The translations under genes and the position numbers were made by a program. A model generated the notes under the pieces. The model ran no database searches and was not told where the DNA came from. It was given only the letters and a program-made list of their open reading frames with translations. Shown here piece after piece: positions 35,189-46,963 of a stretch of DNA of 64,000 bases. The DNA lies in assembly GCA_008330645.1 (NCBI GenBank), contig VLTN01000002.1:806001-870000 (forward strand), written 5' to 3'. The stretch is from Cafeteria roenbergensis (lineage: Eukaryota; Sar; Bigyra; Bicosoecida; Cafeteriaceae). Each line of letters begins with the position of its first letter. The stretch's first letter is position 1.

Positions 35189-36488
35189 GTGGCGGAGAAG
35201 GCGGTGGCCGCAGCAGGGAACACAGCGCCGTCGCGTTCCACGAGCTTCGCGAGGAGATGGCAGGGCTTGACTTGGGCCCCGACCTGTGGCAGGACGGGTT
35301 CCATCGCGACGGCTCTCAATCGGCCTTTGACTCGCTGCAAGGTTCGGCGGCGGGAGGGCCGTTGCCCCCCCAGGCCGTTGGCCGCTTCAAGCTGTTGAGC
35401 GCGAGCGCTGTGCGCGCCCTCACCGACCCTGCCTGCGCGCTGCGAGCCATCGAGGGTGCCGGCGCCGCTGCCCTGGACAGGTGCTGGGTGCCTCCGCCTG
35501 CGGACCTGCCGGCAGGACTGCCCAACCCGAGCAAGCGGCCACGGGGTCCGGACGAGGACGCGGCTGCCCCGGCCACTGCGAAGAGCTCGCCTGCGTGGCT
35601 GTCCTTCACCGCTGCCGACCTCGGTCCCAGTATGCTTGCTGCTCCCGGGACGCCGGACTCGTGCCTGGTGCCGGCTCCAGCGTTCTGGGACCAGAGCGGG
35701 GTGGAGGCGTTTCGGCGCGTGCTCCAGGCGCGGGGAGCCGCGCTTCGCGACGCCGCCGAGCTGGTCTCCGCGTTGCAGACCATCCCCCCGATGCAGCCGG
35801 GCTCGCTGGCGCCTGAGGAGCTTGGTCGCTGGATGTGGGTGTCTCGGCGGTGGGCGCAGGACGCCAAGACGTTCCTGGCGTTCCGCGACCAGATCCGCCG
35901 ACGCGTCCGGAGTGGCCAAGGTGCAGCGGCCACGGCAGGGAGGGGTGCTGGGATGGGCCGAGCGGGAGCCGGTGCGGCCGGGGCCGGCGACGACCCGGAC
36001 CTTGCGGCCGCCATCGCGGCGAGTCTGGCGGACGCGGGAGCCATGGCGGCGGCAGGGGAAGATGCGGGCGCATGCAGCGACGCGGGAAGTGAAGAGGGGG
36101 GCAGCAGCGAGGCCTCCGCGCCCGGAGCAGTCACCCCCGCAGCTGTGGCGGCGTATGCCAACGCTGGCCTCAAGCTGAAGCAGCCGCCCCTCGACAGGAG
36201 CCCGACCGAAGCCATCACCACGGTCCACGGCATGCTATCGCCTTCCGGCCAGGCCCGCCGGCTGGTGCCCGCTCGCACGCTCGAGTTGCTGGTGGGGCTC
36301 GCTTGGCGCTTGCAGGGCGCGCGGCAGATCGCGCTTGGCGCCGACCGCCAACAGCGGGAATCGGCATCAAGCCCTGGCACAGGCCACGCTGCGGACGACG
36401 CCAGCTGCATTGGATTGGACAAGGAGGAGGAGGACGGCCCGAGCGGCGCCGCTGGCGCGGGGAGCGATGCCCGCATCGACCTGTGCGA

Positions 36489-36520
<32 letters not shown>

Positions 36521-38088
36521 ATGATGCCGTGTCTTGCTCTCTGCCTGACAGCGCTGCAAGCCCAAAGGCGAGCAGGCCAATCGGGCGGAGCAACGCGGGC
36601 GTGCCGGTGGAGCGACTGCTCGCCGCCTTGGACGTCTTGGAGGCAGACGATGCGGCCTGGCCGGGCCATCTTGACGGGCAGCGGGTGGCAGAGTTCATCC
36701 AGGCGCAACTGGGGCACGGAGCTGCGGCAGCGACGGCCGCAATGCCCTCGTGGGCGCCGGCGGTGACCGTGTTCGACGCCTCGGCAAAGGAGTGTGCCAA
36801 GACCCGGTCCAAGGGAAAGGCGGATAGGGCTGCTCAGGACGAGGCCAAGCGTGAACGCGCCGCAGAGGCAAGCACGCCTGCGCTGAAATCGCTCAAGTCG
36901 CGCACCGGCGGGCTGCCTCCAGTGCCGCAGGCCTTTGACCGGGCCGGGCTGGGAGGGCTCCCCTGCGGCTTGTACCGCGTTGTGCCGGGCGCGTGGCTCG
37001 CTCGCTGGCGGGCGTTCCTGGCTTCCACCGACGCGGCAAAGCCAACCGTCGGCGAGGCGCTGCAGCTCCGCGAGGGCTGTTTCGCGCGCTTGCGCTCGGG
37101 GGCCACCCTGCTGCCAACGCATGCGCTCGTGTTCCTCGCGCAGACTGCACCGCTGTGCGACCCGCTGCAATCCAGGGGCGCGACCGCGGCTCCGACTGTG
37201 CTTGCTCTCCCTGACCCCGTCGTGTGCGGCCTGCCTCGTCGCTCAGGCGGCTGCCACGGCCTCGTGGCTGAGGCCTCGCAGGCCGCGGCCGCCGGGCTGG
37301 AGCTGCTCGAGGTGGAGCTGCTCAGGGAGACGGAGTGGCGCGCCCTTGCGGGCATGTACGGCTTCGTCAGTCCAGAGACCGGCGTGTCCGAAAGCGAGGC
37401 GCTCTGGGCTCGCTTGGACGCGGCTGAGAGGGAGGGCGCTGCGCCGGAGGCCAGCGACTGGGCCAGCCTCTCCGCCCCACTGGTCGTCGTGGCGGAAGCC
37501 GATCGATTTGCGGCCCCCGCCCACAGACGAGCCTCGGCCGGCGGCAAGGCGTCGCTTTGCTGGTCCTGCTGGCCGCCCGTGGACGCCAAGCTGACGCGGG
37601 AGCGCCTCGAGGCCGAGGCCGCGCGCCGGCGAGGGTTCCAGTCTGCAAGCTTCACCATCACCCGGGTGCCCCCGGCGGAGAACGCGCGGGCCGTCAGCTC
37701 GGGCGGCGCCGTCGAGCTGTCTGCGGCCGGCAGGCCGAAACGGAGAAGCTCGCGCGCTGGCTGGGCGTCCGGAAAAGTCACGGCCAGCAGCAGCGATCGG
37801 GCCGGCATGCTGGTGTACCGTGCGCTCAGCTGCATGGACATCGACGCCGGGGGCACGCTGTACTTTGGCGGAGCCGCCCTCGTGTCCAACCTCCCCATCG
37901 GCGAGCAAGGCGTGCCTCCGGGTGCCACGCTCTTCTACGCCAGCGATGACCCCAGCGGCGGGGAGTTTGACCTCTCCGCTGCACTGGCAGCCTCCGCAGA
38001 CAGCGGAGGCGGCGAGCTGGGTCATCGCGCCCTTTCCAGCGATGCTTCGGCGGGGTTTGCCTCCGCTGCGTTCGCGACCTTCGCGTGA
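32006..38088 (+). CDS. USP48: USP48-like ubiquitin carboxyl-terminal hydrolase (peptidase C19)
   Basis: Exons 32006-32135, 32265-32799, 33049-33379 and 33532-38088 give about 1,850 residues. The Cys box GLYNLGATCYMNSLLQ has Cys103; the His box GTSARSGHYVVDVW has His447 and WWSIDDDA follows. Between them are the zinc Cys pairs CLHCG and CSRCGCK. NPRDLFGLGEDAGGVW before the Cys box matches the USP48 lead-in. Further on: an acidic Asp run near 555, a 10-Ser run, a ubiquitin-interacting motif DDPDLAAAIAASLAD near 1151, a DUSP-like GLYRVVPGAWLARWRAFL near 1476, and a ubiquitin-like end around 1770-1810 (LYFGGAALVSNLPIGEQGV). The family cleaves ubiquitin from proteins, in USP48's case including nuclear and histone H2A targets. 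The first intron (129 bases, no stop, multiple of three) is inferred from its GTGAGC donor and GCCGCAG acceptor; it may be retained. Length is nearly twice human USP48. Confidence 0.85.
32944..33018 (+). repeat. Tandem duplication in the third USP48-like intron's acceptor side
   Basis: Two near-identical 36-base pyrimidine-rich copies (32944-32979 and 32983-33018), period 39, end 30 bases before the acceptor at 33048. They double the pyrimidine tract of the 249-base intron 32800-33048. Confidence 0.9.
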
Positions 38089-39026
38089 GCTCGCGCGGCC
38101 GGAGTCTGGCGGGGTTGCAAGCCAATTCGGAACCAACTGCAGCGTTGCGAATGCGTCGGGTGTGTGCGGCGAGGCGAATGGGGGGAGGAATCACTCTCAA
38201 TTTGGAGAACGAAAGCGCATCTTCTCACACAGGCGGGGTTCTGGCACTTCCGACTCGCGCGCGAGCACGGCACGGCACGGCGACCTTGAACTCACCCACG
38301 AAGCGGGGACAGAGCGCTGGGCCAACCTCAGGGCGAGGCGGCGCGCGTCGCACCAAGCCAAACCTCCGGGCCCAGCCTGCAACGGCCAGAAGGGGGCACA
38401 ACCACAGCCGCTCCCCCCCCAGCAACTCCCTGTCCCGGGCAAGGGAGCCAAGGGCAGGCGTTTGGGCAGGGAGGGGCACGGGCCGGGCACCCTCGCGACG
38501 GCTGCAGGGCAGGGGCACTCGGGCGCGGCGCCAGCCGTCTGGCGCGCGATGGGTTGGTGCGGCGCACGCCTCTCTCGAGGCAAACCGCTCGCGCGTCATG
38601 GTCCGCAATGAATGTCTGGTCAGAGTTGTCGTCCAGGAACAAAAATAGCACGCTGGGAGGTCTTGGTGGCAACCAAGGCGTCGCAGCACAGCCAGACCTC
38701 CCTCAAATGGAGCCCGCGGCACCCGGCGCCATGCGAGGGGGAACGCGCTAAGGGGAGTTGATGCAAGCATGATGCAGGCAACGCTTGCGGGGGGAGTCGG
38801 GGAAGAAGAAAACGTCGAGAGTTGAAGGAACTTGAAGCAGGACGGCCGGAAGCAGCGACAGCAGCGTGCAACAGAGAGCAAGATGATGGAGGGTAGGCAT
38901 GCACGGGGAACCGCGCAACTGCATGGGGGGGGAGGCATGGAGGCGACGAATCGCACACTAGACGGGGGAAGAAAACCAACGATCCACACTCAGGGAGAAG
39001 CATGTGAGTTTTGGCCGCCGGGGAGC
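38089..39026. other. Intergenic, 3' to 3'
   Basis: About 940 bp between convergent stops, the longest gene-free stretch before the right end. It is purine-rich and lower in GC from about 38750. It probably holds long 3' UTRs. No conserved frame, tRNA or repeat found. Confidence 0.5.
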
Positions 39027-40189
39027 TCAAATCGCCAGGTGCGGCACGGTGCCACCCATGATCACGTCCACTGGGCCCCCTGGGGACAGCGTCATGCCGG
39101 CCGACACCAGGGCGCTCTCCCTCTCCTTGAGGGCGACGCGCAGCTGGTGCTCGAGCTCAAGCTTGGCGAGCTGCTGCGAGTCCAGCCGGCCGCCTTCGGC
39201 GGCGCGCTGCTTGAGCCCTGCGATCTGGCGCAGCTTCTTCAGCAGCTTGCGGCGCTCCTTGACCGCGGTGGCGTGCTCGTCGGACAGGCCGGAGGTCGAG
39301 TCCGGCGATGAGGACGGAGATGTGGAAACGCCAGAGCTGCCTTGCCGGGGGCGCGACTGACCAGCAACAGCCGCAGCGGACAGCGCGGCGCTGCTGGAAG
39401 CCTCCGAGTCGACGCTGCCCCCTCGTCCGGCACGGCTCGCCATGATTTGGGTCACCGTGGGAGGGCCGTCGTCGCACGGCTCCAGGAAGCGCAGGCCGTA
39501 CTGCCACGGGTCGACAAAGTACGACGGCGCAATGCTGCGAGACGGGCCGAGGGCCACGGGTGCAGGAGGAGGCGCGAGGTCGCAGGCAGGCGGCTAGGGG
39601 GCAGGAGGGGGGCAGGGGGGGGGCGCCCGCGCGCGCGTGTTGGGCCGAGGGGGCGGAATCGGCCAAAACGCCCACGACCTGATGGACCGTTCGCTTGTGC
39701 TGGCCCTAACTCCAGCAGACATTGACACACGGAGCTGGCAAGGCCAGTGGAGCGCCCCGGTGGCGGCCTCCGTTTCCCCCGCGGGCTGTGCGGCAGCTGA
39801 GCAGAGGTGGTCAGGGCTCATCGCCCTCTCCGCGATGCGCCCCGGGGCAAGCCAGCAGCGCGACCATTCCAGCCGGAGAATGCACGCGCGGGAAAACCGC
39901 TTTCTTCCGCCGGCGCCTTGGCGGCGCGCAAGGGCATGGGGGCCACCCCCGGGCCGCCGCTGCTCTCCAGCGAGTCGGTCACACCGGCGCGCGTCCTTGG
40001 GGGCGGGGACCGGCGCCAGAGGGCTGCCTGGGCCGGAGGGCGGCCCATAGAACATCTCGGAGCGTTGGCCGGCGTGACAACTCACGGAGCAGGCTCATAC
40101 GTCGCCGACTGGGCCCGCCCGTGCCGAATGTGGCGCGGGGGCGTACCCGACACAAAGTCGCCGTGGTACCCGTAGCCGTGCGCGTACAT
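39027..40189 (-). CDS. Small protein with C-terminal basic coiled-coil helix
   Basis: Exons 40189-40086 and 39534-39027 (minus) would give about 203 residues. Exon 1 starts MYAHGYGYHGDFVSGTPPRH and ends in a GTGAGT donor; exon 2 follows a TCTCGCAG acceptor and reads IAPSYFVDPWQYGLRFLEPC. The two phases fit (2+1). The middle is Ser/Ala-rich; residues 127-175 form a charged helix with KERRKLLKKLRQIAGLKQRA and LAKLELEHQLRVALKERE. That helix resembles C-terminal helices of PYM (Mago-Y14 partner) and eIF2A, but the N-terminal half matches neither, so I give no function. The 551-base intron is the longest in the window and could hide another exon. Confidence 0.6.
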
Positions 40190-40629
40190 TGCACCAAGTC
40201 AACGGTGCATTTCCCGACTGCTTTTTCGGCTGGCGCAAGCGGTCGTGACGTCATCCGCGGGCCAGCGAGCGACTTGCCTCTGCCGAGCAGCGGGTTGCAG
40301 TTGATGTCGCCCCGTCGCCCCGCTGCGCGCGGCGGCGCGGGCGCCGAACGCTCTCGGGCGGCCCGCGAACGCCGAACGGGAGGGGTGAGCGGAGCGGTGC
40401 CGGCAGCGCGCGCCTCGCGGCCTCCTCGCGTCAAGCCCAGTCGGGCGCCGCTGGGGCGCGGGGCCGCGACGCTGGCTAGTCTCACCGCAGGCTCTGCAGC
40501 TGGCCTCCGGGCCGCTGCCCGCACCTGCCCTGCAGCACGGTGGCAACGCTCGCCGCCTGTCTGCGCCGAGCGCTCGCTTGCCGCGCGCGGGCAGTGCTTT
40601 TCGTACCGAGCGCCGCGCAGCGAGCCAGC
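40190..40629. promoter_or_regulatory. Divergent promoter region, coiled-coil protein / photolyase
   Basis: 440 bp between head-to-head start codons. It contains one clear known box, described separately at 40246. Confidence 0.4.
40246..40253. promoter_or_regulatory. CRE/ATF-type palindrome TGACGTCA
   Basis: A perfect bZIP (CREB/ATF) site 377 bases before the photolyase ATG and 57 bases before the divergent gene's ATG. Use is inferred; an 8-base match can occur by chance. Confidence 0.35.
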
Positions 40630-42576
40630 ATGGCAACGGCGGGCCGCGCGCCGAAGCGCGACCGCTCTGAGGGAGAGGCGGCGGCTTCCGCGCCGCCTCC
40701 GAAGAAGGGGCGGGCGCCTGCAGCTGCGGTCAGCCCGCGCAGGCAGCGAGCCTTGAACAGCGTCCCTGTTCGGCCGGGGCCGATTTTGTACTGTGAGGCG
40801 GCGCCTGCTCGCGGAGCTGGGGCTGGCCGCGCCTGCCCGAACAAGTACGTCACACCCTGACGCCCGCCCAAGCTGAGGCACGCCCAGAGTCCCGCCTGCC
40901 CCTTGCTCGCAGGGATGTCGCGCGACCAGCGAGCAGAGGACAACTGGGCCCTGCTGGCGGCGCAGGACCTCGCGCAGGCGCGGGGAGAACCGCTTGGTGA
41001 GGCTTGCCTGGCCTTCCGCCGCCTGGCGCGCACTCGTGAGCGCGCAGCGCCAGCCAGGCGCCCAACGCTCCGCCCAACTGTCCGAGCGCACGCAGTCGTG
41101 GCGTTTTCGCTTGTGCGGGGCTTCCTTGGGGCAACGCAGCGCCAGTTTGACTGGATGCTGCGCGGCTTGGAGGAGACGGAGGCCGACCTGAGGGCCAAGA
41201 ACATCCCCTTCGTGCTTGTGCGCGGGCCCTGCGAGCGCACGATCCAGAGCCTGGCCGCACGGGGGAAGTTCGGAGCCATCGTCTGCGACTTTGCTCCCGT
41301 GCGCATCGGCAGGCGCTGGCGCGACACGGTTGCCAGCAACGCTGGCGTCGCGGTCATTGAGGTGGACGCGAGGAACATCGTGCCTGCTTGGCTGGCGTCC
41401 GACAAGCTCGAGTACGCCGCGCGAACCATCCGCCCGCGGATTCACCGCCAGCTGGGCGAGTTCCTGACTGAGTTCCCGAGCCTCGCCAAGCAGGAGGACT
41501 TCTTCCCCGGGGGGTGGGACGCGCTTCAGCGACTCGCCTCGGAGGCTTCGGCGGACGCCGCCAGTGCAGAAGGGACGACTGTCCAGGGTGGCGTGGGTGC
41601 GTCGGCGGCGGCTGCAAGCGCCGGAGCCGGAGCCGAGGCGCTCCCTTGCGGCGCCGGCGCAGGCATCCCGTGGCCTGAAGTGCGACGCTCGCTGGATGTG
41701 GACGCAACCGTGCCCCCTGTGGCGTGGCTGGCCCCGGGCCCTGCCGCCGCGATGGCGCAGGTCGGTCGGTTCTTGGCTCGCATCCGCGCCTACGGGAAGG
41801 ACCGCAACGACCCGAGCAAGGGGGCCACGTCGCTGCTGAGCCCGTACTTGCATTTCGGCCACCTGTCCAGCCAGCGCGCGGCCCTTCTGGCGCGGGCTCA
41901 GCGGAGCAAAGCCCCCGAGAGCGTCGACGGGTTCATCGAGGAGATGGTGGTTCGCCGCGAGCTGGCGGAGAACTACGTGTTCTACAACCAGGACGGCTAC
42001 GACCGCATCGACGGAATGTACCCGCAGTTCGGCAACGACAGCTGGGCGCAGCGCTCGCTGCGAGAGCATGCAAGCGACAAGCGCTCGGTGCTGTACACCA
42101 GGGAGGAGCTGGAGTCCGGCAAAACGCACGACCCGCTGTGGAACGCTGCGCAGGCCGAGATGGTGCACCTCGGTCACATGCACGGGTTCAATCGCATGTA
42201 CTGGGCCAAGAAGATTCTGGAGTGGACCCCGTCTCCGGAAGAAGCACTGGCCACCTGCATAGCGCTAAACGACAAGTACCAGCTCGACGGGCGCGACCCC
42301 AACGGCTGGGTCGGGTGTGCCTGGGCAGTTGCCGGCGTTCACGACAACGGGTGGAAGGAGCGCCCCGTGTTCGGGAAGATTCGATACATGAACCTCACCA
42401 GCACCATCCGCAAGTTCAGCATCGACTCGTACGTCGCGAGAGTGGCCCAGCGTGTTGAGGCGGAAACGGGGCTGCGAAGCGACGTGACCAAAGGCATGGC
42501 TGCAAAGCAGGCCGCGCCAGGCAAGAAGGGGCAGCTGTGGGGCCTGGCGGGCCTGCGGCGCGTCAAGGCGGAGTGA
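40630..42576 (+). CDS. PHR2: Class II CPD DNA photolyase (EC 4.1.99.3)
   Basis: Exons 40630-40792, 40913-40996 and 41096-42576 give about 575 residues. Class II photolyases bind FAD and use blue light to split cyclobutane pyrimidine dimers. Splicing restores the hallmark LYWMSRDQRAEDNW at junction 1 and GEPLVVAFSLVRGFLGAT at junction 2. Later class II motifs: VCDFAPVRIGRRWR, VDARNIVPAWLASDKLEYAA, SLLSPYLHFGHLSSQRAAL, EEMVVRRELAENYVFYN, HDPLWNAAQAEMVHLGHMHG, MYWAKKILEW, LDGRDPNGWVGCAWAV and VFGKIRYMN. The N-terminus is Lys/Arg-rich (KRDRSEGE, PPPKKGR), a possible nuclear signal. Intron 2 is 99 bases, stop-free and a multiple of three. An Ala/Gly-rich insert lies near 41550-41660. It ends 77 bp before the stop of the convergent SCFD2-like gene. 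Confidence 0.96.
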
Positions 42577-42653
42577 CGGCAGCGGGCACACTGCGAGCGG
42601 CGCAAACTTGCGGTTTCATGGGTGTTCCACGCGCGCGCCACCCGCGCTGGCAG

Positions 42654-45600
42654 TCACTCGGCAAGCAACGAAGCGCGGTCTGCGTCGTAGTGGGCCATGC
42701 CGGGGCACAGCACCGCGACGGGAGCGCCCTGCCTGCCCTCGGCGCCTGCGCGAGCCGCGAGCGCCATGTGGACGCTGCGGACTGCGGCTGCGCTGGCGCC
42801 GCCCACGGGCACAAGGACCACCAGCTGCGGCGGCGGGCCGACCGGCGGCTTGCCTTGGCTGCCAGCGCCGCCGCTTCCGAATACGCTGGCGAGGAGTGCC
42901 GCGCCCCGCGACGCAATGTCGCTGCCAGCTCCAGAAGGCCCACACGGTTCCCCGCCCGGGACGGGTTTGCCCGCGCTTGCGGCGGCTGCCGCACAGCCGA
43001 GCAGCGACTCCGGGAGGCAGTGGTCGTCTCCTGCGGGGCGGTAGCAAGCGAGAGCGCGACAACAGCGGCGGGGCGGTAGCAAGCGAGAGCGCGGCAACAG
43101 CGGCGGCACGCGAGCGGCGGAACACAGTCAAGGCGAGCTCGCAACAAGGGCAGCAAACTCGCAAGCGGCGGCGCCGCGGCCACCTGCCGTCGCCTCGCGC
43201 ACGCACGCGTCTCACCCTCAAGCGACCACTTGGGCACCCGCCAGCCCCCCGCAAGTCCGGTGTCGAGGTCCTCCTGCACCTGCGCGGAAGCCGCTGCCGA
43301 AGCGAGCACCCGGCTTGCGGTGGCTGCCATCCGCAGCGCTCCTCCGAACATGCCGCCGGTGCCAGCCTGCTGCGAGGCGGCGCGCTCGCGCGCTGCTCGC
43401 TCCCGCTGGTCCGCGGCCCGCACCCCCGGCAGCGCAGCGCCCCAGCACCGGGACGCGGCGGCCTCTCGCAGCCGAGCGAGCAAAAGCGACGAGGCGCTGG
43501 CAACGACGGCTCTGCCGGCACGCGCCTCGCGCGACTCCGGCCCCGCCCCGTCGGCGGCGACGAGCAGCGCGACATCGTCGCGGCACAGCCAAGGCAGCAT
43601 CCGGAGCAGGGCCTCTCGCTGCAGCTCTGCTCGCGGCCTGCGCCGGCGGGACGCAACAGGCTCAGCCTCCTGCTCCCCAGGCTCCTCACTCCCGGCTGGC
43701 GCTCCTGCCTCGTCGGGTCGCTCTCTGCCGCCGCCGCCGCCGCTGCCGCCGCGGTCTGCTGCCGCGACCTCCGCTCCAGCGGCCCCGCTTGCTCCTTCGT
43801 CGCCCCGGGACGCGAGGAGACCCCACGGCAGCGCGAGCGTGGCTCCCTGCAGAGCCGATGCGAACGCCGCCTCGCCAAAGGGCGCCGCTCGCCGCAGCCC
43901 GGCCTCGGGCCACTCCTGGGTGGCCCCCGCCCCCGCCCCCGCCCCCGCCTCCGCCTCCGCCTCCGCCTCCGCCTCCGCTGCCGCTGCAGCCGCCATCCAG
44001 GTGGCAGGGGCGGCCACCTGGTAGGCCGCCGCGGCCAGGTCCACGGCGGCGGCCACCGCCGCAGCGGCCTCCATCAGCTGACCGGCACTGCTGTCCCGGC
44101 CGCGCGGAGGCTCCCCGCCGCCCTGTTTCCCCTCCGAGGGTGCACCGTCGGGCAGGGCAGCAGAGGCCGGCGCTTGCGTCGCGCTGCTGGCTGTGAGCCC
44201 GGCCTCGACCTTCGCCAGCATCGCGCACGGGCCCTCAAGCGGCGACAGGCGGGCCACCCCCTCCAAGTGCCTCGCCGCCTCGCTGACCGTTTCCGCAGCC
44301 TCTGCAGCTGCCACTGCGTCGGCAAACTTCGCGCTCATGCTCGCGAGGCCGCGGGCCTGCCCGGCGGCCCAGCGCGCCGGAATCGCGGGGGCGACGGCCT
44401 GGCCCCAGTCGCTGCCGTCGAAGACGTCAACCACCGGCTCTGCCTCGAGAGCGAGCGCGAACAGCACGGCGGCAACGGCTCGAAACGCGCCGCGCACTTG
44501 CGCAGGAACATCCATCGTGCCGGCCGTGACGGCGCGCGCGATTCGGGCGGCTTTGGCAAACGCCTCCAGAAGCGCCGCAGCAGCCTCAGCCAGGGCAGGA
44601 AGCTGCGTCCACGGGCCGAAGGCGGGCGCGCGCGCCCGCAGCGCTGCCGCCGCCGCTGCCAGCGCCTCGTCCTCCTCGTCCCTGGCCAGGAGGCCGTCCG
44701 GCAGGCTGTCCGACGACGCGACAGAGACCCCTGCGGCGTGCGTCGACCGTGCGGAGGCATCGCCTGCAGCGTCAGAACCGCCTTCCTGGCTCGTTGCCTC
44801 ACCTCGCTGAGAGAGCGCCGAGCCGGCTGACCGGACGGCCTCGCATGCCACTGCCACCGCGGCTGCAGGCGACGCAAGCCAGAAGGCGGACCACAGCGCA
44901 CCACCAGCCGCGCCGGGCCCCGATGACGTGGCGTCCCCGGCCGGCAGCTGCACCAGCTCGGGGCCGTCAGGCCACAGCGAGGCCAGAAGGGACCGCAGGC
45001 CGCGGCCCAGAGACCTGCCGGGGTGCAGCAGGGCGGACTCGTCCGCGGCGGCCTCCCAGAGGAGCCGCAGACGGCGAGCGACGCGGCCAGGCGTGCTGCA
45101 GCGACGCGGACTGCCGAGGGAGACCGCGCCGTCCGGGCCAAGCACTGACGCCCTCGCAGTCGCCGCAAGCACCATGTCAACGACAGGGCGCTTGCACAGC
45201 GGCAGCAACGACACCCCCGCGTCCAGCGTCGCGTCCACCAGCACGAGCGCCGTCCGCAGCCGCGGCATGCGCCCGGACGCCGCATCCTCCAGCACGGCGT
45301 CCGTCGCGGCAGAGCCGCACGACGAAGTGGCGCTGTCCAGCACGGACTCCCCGGCGCCCTCGTCCACGCGCGCTCCCGGCAGCGCAGGCCCGCCGTGCGG
45401 CCCCGAAGGGCCCCGCGGCGGCGATTCGGGCGGGCTGCTCGCGGCCCCGGCGACCGCGGCTGCCACCCTGACGTGTGCCTCCCTCGCGGCGCGGCGCAGC
45501 AGCAGCCTGGCCCGCGCCGGCCCGTTCAGCGCCGCCTCCTCCGGCCACCTGCTCTCCGTCCAGCCCTCAAGCGCGGCGCCGGCGTCGTCGAGCCGGCTGC

Positions 45601-46963
45601 ACTCACGCCACACGGCGTTGCCGAGCAGGCGGCTGGTCCTTCCGACCGCCACGATGCGACCGCGGGCGTCCAGCCCTGCGCTGCTGAGAGCCGCGGCCAG
45701 CGTCTGGGCCGTGCGCCGGAGCGCCGACACTCGCGCAGCGCCGAGGCACTCGGCCGTCGCGTCGTCGGCTGACAGCAAGCCGTGCCGCGACAGCGTCGCC
45801 GCCCGCGCATCCGCGGGCCCACGCTGCCGACGCGGCCCCGCGGCCCGGCCGGCCGGTGCGTCGTCACTGGCCTCGCCTGCAGAAGTATCGTCTGCGGGTC
45901 CGACCGCGGCCGCGGCAGCTGTTCCCGGCGCGCTGGGGATGAGGCAGCGGTGGAGGGCCACGCACTCCGCGTCGGAGACGACGTCGTCCCCATCGGCCCC
46001 CGGCTCCAGTCCGCTGACGCCGATGATGCGCGAGCCGGGCACCACGAGCGCCTCCCCGAGAAGGCTTGCGGCCTCGTCAGCCAGGCCGCGGTCTTGCGAT
46101 GCGCCCGACTCGGCGTCGCGGACCGAGGCCACTGCCAGCACAGCCTGCACTGACTCGTCCGCCAGCGTCATTCCTACGCCTTCAGCGCCGTCGGCAGCAG
46201 ACTGGAGGAGCCCGGCGGGCGACGCCGGGGCCGACGCCGCGGCCGACGCCGCTGCCCGGGAGGGGGCGCTGAGCGGCAGCAGGAGGGGCCGCAGCGCGGA
46301 TCGCGCGGTCGCGCATCGCATGTCCGCCCCGCTTGACACAGTTACGGCCATTCGCTGGGCCGAGAGCAGCCCGGACCGCACCCTGCCGGCGGGCGCCGCC
46401 GGGCCGGAGGGCGGGGCAGCGAGGCAGCCCGCGGCGGCCGGAAGCCGCAAGACGACCACGGGCGAAGGGGCCACCAGCGTGGCTGCACTCTGTCTGGTGC
46501 TCTGGGAGGACGTGGCGGGATCCAGCGCTGCCCACCACGCCGCCACGGCGCGCCCCAGCGACGACGCGCTGGCGTAAGCGCGCCCCTCCGGGCTGCGCTG
46601 CGCGGCTGGGGGAACCGGGACCGCAGCCGCTGCCAGGCGATGCCCCAGCCCTGCGAGGTCGGCGCGGGCAACAACGCCAGCCCGCGCGGCCTCGTGGCCT
46701 GCAGTCAGGAGCCGATGGCAGCGCCACACTGAGGACCCCGACACGAACACGATCGGCCTCGAGTCGCCGGGCAGCAGCCACTGCGCTGCGTCCGCCACAG
46801 ACGCCACCCCAGCCAGCTGCATGGTGCCCTCGGGCAGGGCGGCCGTGACAGCGGCCCACCACGCGCGGCTCGGCTGGTCATCGTCAACCACAAACGCGCA
46901 TCCTCGGTACGACTCCAGCAGCGTCAAGCACGCTGCTCCCGACCCCACCACCAGGGGGTCCAT
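42654..46963 (-). CDS. SCFD2: SCFD2-like Sec1/Munc18-family protein
   Basis: Exons 46963-43216 and 43030-42654 (minus) give about 1,374 residues (human SCFD2 684). The N-terminus LVVGSGAACLTLLESYRGCA with FVVDDD aligns with the SCFD2 start; IVFVSGSSVWRCHRLL follows; the middle has RTALVLVDATLDAGVSLLPL near 570, matching the family's VDRTLDL segment; and the last exon ends PQLVVLVPVGGASAAAVRSV then VAVLCPGMAHYDADRASLL, like the closing strand and helix of Sec1 proteins. Sec1-family proteins bind syntaxins and guide SNARE assembly; what SCFD2 does is poorly known. Long Ala/Gly/Ser inserts explain the size, including a Glu-Ala/Gly-Ala dipeptide run. The 185-base intron has a tandem duplication against its acceptor. 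Assignment rests on scattered blocks and is moderate. Confidence 0.65.
43033..43102 (-). repeat. 35-bp tandem duplication abutting a 3' splice site
   Basis: Two copies, 43033-43067 and 43068-43102, differing at about one base. They lie in the SCFD2-like intron, and the first copy starts one base from the acceptor AG (43032-43031). The duplicated part includes the pyrimidine-rich acceptor context. Confidence 0.9.
43920..43983 (-). repeat. GC-rich hexanucleotide run coding Glu-Ala / Gly-Ala dipeptides
   Basis: Repeats of GCCCCC then GCCTCC on the plus strand; the minus-strand gene reads alternating Glu-Ala then Gly-Ala in the SCFD2-like protein. Confidence 0.85.

Noticed and set aside
36485-36513. 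GAC repeats and similar triplet runs as possible CRISPR or satellite arrays
   Set aside because: They are coding homopolymer runs (Asp, Ser, Gly, Ala) within genes, with no spacer structure.
39979-42183. A 734-codon minus-strand frame
   Set aside because: Antisense shadow of the photolyase; it also covers exon 1 of the small coiled-coil gene in a different frame.
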